Shown one piece after another: positions 56,961 to 64,000 of a stretch of DNA of 64,000 bases (its first letter is position 1; each line of letters begins with the position of its first letter). The position numbers and the translations under genes are program-made. Location: contig JARFIW010000905.1 in the NCBI GenBank assembly GCA_036346225.1, forward strand, positions 868,001 to 932,000, given 5' to 3'. The notes under the pieces were generated by a model that worked only from the letters and a program-made list of their open reading frames with translations, did no database searches and was not told where the DNA came from. This DNA is from Platerodrilus igneus. Lineage: Eukaryota > Arthropoda > Insecta > Coleoptera > Lycidae.

Positions 56961-58669
56961 TATGATAACGCCGTACTCGGTGTTCTGAACGTCTTTACTT
57001 AACGCCACCGCTCTGTCTTCTCACTTCAATCTTACTACCTTTTATTATTATGCCACGGCTAGCTCTTTTTAATCTACACAGAGTGCACAACGTTACGATG
57101 ATCAATTTTCTCTTTTTCACCCCTTTATGATTATTTGTTTGAATTGATAAAACGAAGTCAATTAATTTCATATAATGAAAAGAAATATTATTTACAATTT
57201 TTGAAATTTTTTTAATACACTCTTCAATCAATTAATATCATATGTATCATTTATCCCAAAATTTATATATTTTCAATTCAATCTAAAGTCACCAAAAACT
57301 ACACAGTCTTTACAAAAAAATCTGGAACGTTCTAGGCCTCATTATGATTTAATATGTAAGTTTGACGTATGCAAATGTTCATTGTTAACTTTATTACAAG
57401 TTTTGTATAAATTGAATAAATTCAGTATTAAAATTAAATAAAAAAATATTTAAAAAAAATAGATCTGACCTGTGATATGTTGTTTGTGTTGCGGATCAAC
57501 ACCCCTTACTGTCTTCAATCGAATACCAATGCTCTGCTTTGTTGAACCAATATTTGAGTACAGTTATCCCTTGTTTTCTAAAAATTACCTGGAGCTTCTT
57601 TATTTTATATTTGTCTTCAAATGCTTTAAATCTCTTCCCTTAAATACTTTCGACGCAGCTTAGAATTGTACCAGAATTGTATCAAAATTCGATTAGAATT
57701 GTCCGCTTAAAATCCAGAAGTATTATTGTCGACACAGATTTGAAATGTTCAGAAATATACCACAGCTTTGAAATATTATTGTCGACACAAAATTGAAGCC
57801 CTATCATTATAAATATTTAATTTAAATCAATTACCCAAATTCTACTCATGTTTTCTATAAAAAAAAACGGCAAAAACTCTTCGTAATTGTTGCACTATTA
57901 TCACTGTAACATAAACTTGATATTCTATTATATTTTATTTATTTTACGCGTGGATTTCTGGTTAACAGTGTCGCAGCTTCGACGTGCATCAGTTGTGATC
58001 TGAGTTGCGTTATCACCGTTGTGTTAAATAGCCTTTTCCCACTATATGTAGGCTGGATTTTCAAGCAGTTCTGCAAACTATCTCAACCAACCAGGTTTTA
58101 TCTTTAATATTCCCTGTATTTTGAAGCGGTTTCTGATGTAATTAATTCGGATTTCCGTGTAATGGTGTTTATGTGCTATTGATACCTTATTATTTGTTAT
58201 CTTTGCCATATGTTGTTTTGTGTAGATATCGCCTTTTGGATAATTGTACAAAATAAATGATGTAACACTAATGCTGTTTTCGTTCATGTATTTTTGCATC
58301 TTTGAAACTGCGTTTTCTTATCAAAGCGCTTATTGTTTCAGCGTATTTACATAAAACTTTGTTAGGTTTTATCTACTCTACTGCGTATTTGTTTAAAACT
58401 AATTAGACACCTCTCAACGTATGTTTAATTACATGTACGATTATTTCTCTGCTGAATACGCGTTCTAATGTTAAAAGATATTCTTACTGGCATTATTTAA
58501 AATTAATAACGGTCTATATACAGAGTGTTAAATGCTTGCTATTTGCCTAATGTACGATTAACTTATTTTTCTGCTAAATAAATGCAGTTTTCTGATTCCT
58601 ATTGCTATTTATAGTTACTACACCACCCTTACTACTCAATACACTCCTAAACAACCCCGTATCACAGCA
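56955..58669 (-). repeat. TAL5 putative solo LTR (minus orientation, diverged)
   Basis: Ends GTATCACAGCA against TA on the right, so it starts TGCTGTGATACGG on the minus strand. The left end reads GATATGATAACGCC after TA. GGCTAGCTC at 57057 and TATATACAGAGTGTTAAATG near 58515 correspond to sites in TAL1 and TAL4. Otherwise diverged; the assignment is moderate. Confidence 0.5.
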
Positions 58670-58687
58670 TTATATATATATATATAT
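58670..58687 (+). repeat. (TA)n array 7
   Basis: Joins TAL5 and TAL6: ATCACAGCA - TA run - TGCTGTGAT, a nearly perfect palindrome around the TA run. Confidence 0.95.
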
Positions 58688-60670
58688 TGCTGTGATTACC
58701 TTTAAGATTGGCTCACTAACTTGTGCTGCTTACTTTGAGCGTCATAAAAATTGCACTGATTTACCTGGATCGTTGGGTATCTTCTGAAAATGCTCTCCAA
58801 ATTTGGACACCACGGTTAGCCCTGCTTGCTGCGTCTTCCTAGATACTCACCCCTGTTACTCATTCTTCCAACAACCTTTGTAGTTAATAATAATAAATAT
58901 TTCGCCAAAAACAAACAACCCTTTTATTCTGCTAACATACAAGATCAATTCACAAAATTTTAATTTAGAGTTAATATTCACGTTACAACATGTCATACTT
59001 TTATTTAAATGGCAAACATCAATCTAAAATCCCCATAAATTTTTATGTACATCAACATTTCATATTTTATTAAAAGTAGATGGGCCTATCTTCTACCCTT
59101 AATTTATTTCCTAGGTCTATGTTGAGCTCAGTATAAACCTTATTATTTCTTGTGCATAAAATTTTGCATTTTCAAATTATACTAAAGACCCGTTTACTTC
59201 TTACATTGATAACTTATTATTCATGTATTTACACCCTCAGATTAATAATAGAAGATCGTCCATAAAATTAAATATTTGTTTAAAAAAATTTTACCACAAA
59301 TTAATAGCCAAATCACTGATAAATCAAAATAACTACCCATTAGCACAACAGTTTCAATAACAAAAATCGTTACCTGGGTTGTTTTTTGCCCTAACCACCT
59401 CCATAGATCACTTTTTACCAGGCTGCTACGACTTGCATTGTTCCATCTTACTATAGTCGCCTTCCGTGCGACTGCACGTACAATAACCACATCAGACCTC
59501 TTCGTCTAGTTAAAGTGCTACCGGCACCCTCGTTCAAACTATAAATGTTTCTACTTACGTAGCATCTAGCTTTTAATTATTGTAATTAATTTTACTTTAG
59601 CCCGTTAATTACGTTGCACCCACTTGTACGTTATAAACACTTGTAATTACTTTCGGCGGACTGCACTGTACGCGGTATTAAAAAGCTAGGATGTTTTACA
59701 AAATTATCATTGAGAAGTCAAATGATAAAAGCAAAAAATCAGAGCGAAAATTCAGAGAGAGCAAAACTAACTTCAGCCTTTTTTAAATATTCACAGCCCC
59801 ACTTAGTTTGCACGTATTTTCATCACCCATTCTTTGAAAACTTTTAAACTGCCACTCCGATTCTACAAATTTACCGAACAAACATGTAACGACTTTCAAA
59901 AACCGAGAAATCGTCCACTTCACTTCGCTTTTACTACGAAAAACTATGTGCGTTTTCTAACCGTTTTAAATTTCCCGTGAATTTTGTCCTTTCTAAACAA
60001 ATCCAATGCACGCCCCTTATATGCGCGTCTATACCGTCATTGCAGTCCAGCTTTTATAACAACTTTTCTTGTCTTTGCCTTTCTTATTGTCCCACTGTTA
60101 CCATGTTGTCTACGGCTACAGCTCTTTTTCTATTTGAATAATCCATATCGTGTAGCACAAACCTATTGCATCTGCACCTTGTTATTAGTTTCTACAAATA
60201 TACTTTTACCACGCGCTTGAAAAATGTTTGTCATGTGCCCATCTGTTATTTTCATCTCACTTTGTTACGTTCTAAAGATTCTCTGTCTCTTAATCCTACT
60301 GATCTGTTTCTAAAATAGTCGTGTCATTATAAACCTTGAGTCTGTCCGTTAGCATAGTACTACGAATTGTTGTTTTCAACGTTCCTCGTCTTAACTGAAA
60401 TTATTTAATTACCCCAGCTTTTATTCCTTGAAAACCTTGACTGCTTTAACTTGTTTGTACACTTCTACCTTGTAATTTTTCTACAAATGCTTTAATTTAT
60501 AATAAATGTACGTCGCTTAACTTGACGTATACAAATTAAACTTACATTATAACATGTAACTTTGTCTCAAATTGAAGCTTTTCAAATAAATTATTGATTT
60601 TTGAATACAGGGTGATTAAATAAATAAACTCTTGTCCTATTTACCCATGTTTACGCTTATTCGTACACAG

Positions 60671-60672
<2 letters not shown>
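58688..60672 (-). repeat. TAL6 putative solo LTR (minus orientation, diverged)
   Basis: Starts TGCTGTGATTACC; near that end the minus strand holds TTTTTATGACGCTCAAAG, like the primer-site-like block TTTATGACGCCCAATC of the TAL3 LTR. The right end has GAATACAGGGTGATTAAAT near 60603 and then ACACAGTA against TA, as in TAL1 and TAL4. No gene; several small open frames look random. Confidence 0.5.

Positions 60673-60706
<34 letters not shown>
60673..60706 (+). repeat. (TA)n array 8
   Basis: Joins TAL6 to TAL7. Confidence 0.95.
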
Positions 60707-60708
<2 letters not shown>

Positions 60709-62167
60709 CTATGATAAGAGAGTAGTTTAAAAGTAGATTCAGTCATAGGAGTCGTAGGATAAATATAAATAACTTTAACTTTAAGAAAATCAAATAGTTC
60801 CATCAATTATAGGAGTAAATTGACTATTCTACAAAAAGTCAATTGCGAAGACACTGTATATAAAGGATATTTGATTAAATGCATGAGAAAGAAGCTCATT
60901 TAGTAATAATCCGATACCATTTAATTAGAATAGTAATGTGTGCGTCGTATAATATGTTTAAGTAGAACTTACAAGTAAAGATACGATTTTAAAAGCAACT
61001 AATTGCAGCAAATAAAATTATCGGGAAACATAGATAAGTTGGCATTCCAAATATTTAATAATTACGTCGAAAATATCAATTCATCTATATGCAAACGCAT
61101 CTTAATTCGTCACTAAATACGTGACTACAAAGAATACATTGGTTCAAAAATCAAAATTCTGTAACAATCAAATAAACACCAGGCGGGTCAATTACATGAT
61201 AAGTCTTGGACTTTTAAACGACAAACATTAAATACGTGACTGGATAAAAGCAATAATCGGAAATCCTAACAAAATACTGTAATATCTGCTATATTACAGT
61301 AACAAAACAGGACTTTTATTGGGATGCCATTTTATTGGGACGGCTTTCATTGAGACGGCTTTTGTTGATGCCATTTTGATTGTGACAGCTTTTGTTAGTT
61401 GATGTTCATGTCGAGATATAAGCCTTAACGCAAATCTAAAAATACGTCTGAAAGTGAGATCAAAAGGGTACTCAAAGTTAATTCGAGGAAAAATACCAGA
61501 TATCAAAAGTGAATAATTCTGGCCAATAAGTAAAGCGGACACAACAAGGGATGCAGACTACAGACACTATGAGGGAACTCCAGTGATCATTTCCGGTTAG
61601 CGGTTTTTAAACATTTTATTATTTAAAGACTGTTCCAAATATAATATTTGCTATATACATTATGTATTTGTAAGAGTCATCATAAAGATCACTTGAAAAT
61701 ACAAAAACAGGGAAAGCATTATGAACGTTCGAAGGTACTTGAGAGTAATTAAAAAATATTTTTGCTGGCTTTCAGGAAAGCATAAATTTGGTAAATGTAA
61801 ATCTTCTATACAAAGGAAAATTTTGAGGTTACACAACTTTGTACATATTATCAATTATTATATTGTGTGATTTTGAACTGCTTTATTTGAATCCATTTAA
61901 AAATAAAAAAATAAGATTTAATAGGAAGTCGAGCATTTTGTGAGCTAGTCGTAATAAACAAATATAACATACAACATTGAGGCTTAAAGGGAGATAAAGT
62001 AAATATATCATATTAAATAAAAATATCACAGCAATAAAAATAGTACGCCCAATCGTAAAGTAAATATCATATCAATTTAATGGTACGTCCAATCGTAGGG
62101 AATTTCATAGCAATAAAAATGGCACCCATCGTAGGGGCTTATAATCCCAAAAGGCTATATCATAGCA
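60707..62167 (+). repeat. TAL7 putative solo LTR (plus orientation)
   Basis: Starts TGCTATGATAAGAGAG, ends CTATATCATAGCA: perfect 10-bp inverted ends. Homologue of TAL2. Its last 150 bp contain three diverged units of the form ATCAYAGCAATAAAAAT, each followed by GGTACGYCCAATCGTAGGG (near 62027, 62075 and 62107), the same module found at the LTR/PBS junction of TAL3. Confidence 0.62.
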
Positions 62168-62183
62168 ATATATATAAATATAT
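62168..62183 (+). repeat. TA-rich array 9
   Basis: Short TA run at the end of the chain. Confidence 0.85.
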
Positions 62184-62720
62184 CCATTTCGAATGGACCT
62201 GCACCTTGCTGAAGTTCCAGATTACTAGAAGAGGTGAAATGGCCTGCGTGTTCTAATGAGCTAGAGCCAAACTATAGGTCCAACTAAAAAAGTTGGGTCG
62301 TTGGTAATGAACCAGACTAAGACAGGTTCCCGAGAGAGGGCAGCGGCTCTTTCGGTACTTAGATTGGTAGATACCATAGGGGTCGGTATGGCAGTCTAAG
62401 ACACACTACCCCAATGTGGAAGGCAACGGGAAACCACCACGTTACATGCCAAGTACTCAGCGTACTTAAATTGTAATAAACATGAAGGCATTCTCTGGGG
62501 TAAAAAATTCCGGAGTTAAAATAGTCCCCCATTCGGATCTACGGGATGCGATTGGAAAGTGCAGAATAAGAGTCGGGAACATTTTGCGAGTGGGAGCGCG
62601 AAATGTTAGAAGTATTTTTACCGTTTTACCTTATACAGGTAAATGGTATTACCGGTGCTATGCTCTAGACATTACTCTAAGCGGTAGAAAGCAGGGTTCG
62701 GAGGGGGGGAGGAGATAGAT
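62184..62720 (+). mobile_element. RTE-like LINE, 5' end only
   Basis: A 5' UTR-like leader with GGAAGGCAACGGGAAACCACC near 62419, a phrase I remember from RTE-type insect LINEs. It is followed by a frame (62482-62718) in which NILRVGARNVRSIF near 62578 matches the start of an AP-type endonuclease. The similarity stops soon after. LINE copies normally lose their 5' end, not the 3' end, so a deletion must have removed the rest. Confidence 0.55.
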
Positions 62721-64000
62721 ATTAAAATTTAATCTAAATATTGAGCGCCACTACATTTAGAAGAAAAGGGGAATGTAGAACCCATAAGTTGGCTACAACG
62801 ATGAAATACTTGAAATAAATTGCGAGATTAAAAATATAACACATGAGACAGCAGTTTGCTCCTCCAATATTTTTCAAAATATTATAACATTAAAAGTATC
62901 TTTATATACTTAAAAATTTTATATCCTTTCTTTGTTGTTTTAAATAAAAATGTTCTAGTTTTCTTAGAAAAGTATAATGTAACATAATATCCTTTGACAA
63001 ATTATATGTTATTACAAAAAAAATTGAACGTATTTATAATTCAGGTACTAAAAAAATGTTTGTGCAAAAGTAACTTAGCTTTCTTTAACTATGTTTTTAT
63101 AAATTAAAAATATAATTCTCTTGATTTTAAATTTCACGTTAATAATGGAATTTAACGTTTAGTTCTAATAAATATACGACAATATTTATGACATGTAGAA
63201 ATCGGATCCGGTAACTACTTACAATTGGAATGAATAGATTTTAAAATTCATGAGTAAAGTAAGTAAATAAGCAACGTTTGCTACTCAGATGATAAAAAGA
63301 GCAAAATTATACTTAGACAAAAGATTTTTAGTCAGTAGCATGATTCATACAAGTTACATATCTTAGTCAGTTGAAGTATAAAATCTTCATAAACGAAAAC
63401 AACACATTTTTATGAACTCGTAAAAGTATTAGAATGTCCCTCTTTAATCATAACAAGAGATAGACAATTTAAAGCTTTAATTGATAGCTGTTATATCAAA
63501 TTATGTTTAAATTAGCAAGAACTATATTTAGATTTAAATGCGTTGATGAATATTGTCTAATTATTCAATCAATGTGAAATACATTCAGTTCCTAAATTTT
63601 AAGTTCACTTTAAATTTATGAAATATTCTTAGTCACATTAGGTTTTATTATACCATTGTTATAATATGAACAAAAGTAGTTGACAAATGGCATCTGTTGA
63701 ATAAAAGTATAACTAATACGCACCTGGAGTATTCAGTTTGACACCTATAATAGCAACCAGATATAAGTATTGATGTCGTGCTGTTTACGTATGCAAATTA
63801 ACGTTGCTTGAACTTTGACCAAGCCTCTTCGCTGATAATTAAAACATTTATTTAGCTTAACTAGTTGGAAATCTTGCGATTTTGTATCGAGCATTTGTGG
63901 TATTTTGAAATTCTGTACATCATAAATAGACGTAAATATATTTATAACACGGCGATTCTTTAAAAAACCGAAATGAAGCTGACGACCTAGAGGGTACACC
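62721..64000 (+). other. No feature recognised
   Basis: AT-rich DNA without a convincing ORF, RNA gene or repeat that I can name. It may be true intergenic DNA or very old repeats. Confidence 0.4.

Noticed and set aside
59984..60220. 78-codon hydrophobic frame (MSFLNKSNARPLYAR...)
   Set aside because: Inside TAL6, no homologous frame in TAL1 or TAL4, consistent with chance.
58688..60672. Helitron (no TSD, TA-rich target)
   Set aside because: No TC...CTRR ends or 3' hairpin, and no Rep/helicase motifs.
63745..63999. 84-codon minus-strand frame at the window end
   Set aside because: No recognisable domain, AT-rich composition, not supported by context.
1..64000. CRISPR array, rRNA genes, bacterial operons
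   Set aside because: No regularly spaced short repeats with unique spacers, no rRNA sequence recognised; the content is eukaryotic transposons.

Overview
This window is a graveyard of nested transposable elements from an AT-rich arthropod genome, most probably an insect. The clues are LOA/R1-type LINEs, 17.6/297-like Gypsy elements with an env remnant, BEL/Pao, a Tc1/mariner element and an RTE-like 5' end. I find no host gene, no functional tRNA or rRNA gene and no CRISPR array. Every open frame I could interpret belongs to a mobile element, and most are broken. The order of the insect cannot be told from what I see.

Layout. 1-11461: a LOA-like LINE is split inside its reverse transcriptase by a full-length-looking R1-like LINE (2391-9808) flanked by an exact 13-bp target duplication. 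11490-12075: a diverged tandem duplication of about 328 bp. 12405-25175: a chain of (TA)n arrays and about 2-kb elements that I interpret as solo LTRs. I call this family TAL, for TA-array LTR; the name is mine. TAL1 carries a complete Gypsy element A (14298-23189, TSD CACG) and is followed by TAL2. 25904-37061: a BEL/Pao element whose 5' LTR region is invaded by a 7.7-kb DNA transposon E (26334-34044, TSD TTA). E itself carries a foldback element with tRNA-like arms.

37062-62183: a second chain, in which consecutive elements meet only at TA arrays. The order is TAL3 (internal region present, 2.2-kb LTRs), a DD41D-type mariner element, TAL4 (split by Gypsy element B, 47376-55736, TSD TGCG), TAL5, TAL6 and TAL7. 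62184-62720 is the 5' end only of an RTE-like LINE. The rest is AT-rich sequence in which I recognise nothing.

How the parts fit. Insertions came in layers: R1-like into LOA; Gypsy A into TAL1; foldback into E into BEL; Gypsy B into TAL4. The strongest unusual signal is the TAL family. At least seven elements in both orientations have TG..CA-type palindromic ends (TGCTRTGATA...TATCAYAGCA), sit directly against (TA)n arrays, and share subterminal motifs with the LTR of TAL3, the one copy that still has PBS, gag, protease, an RT remnant and a polypurine tract. Each insertion into a TA array leaves TA sequence on both sides, which would explain the self-extending chains. The second candidate is transposon E, whose intron-containing gene has motifs in the order expected of an XPG/FEN-like nuclease. 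Neither was checked by any search.
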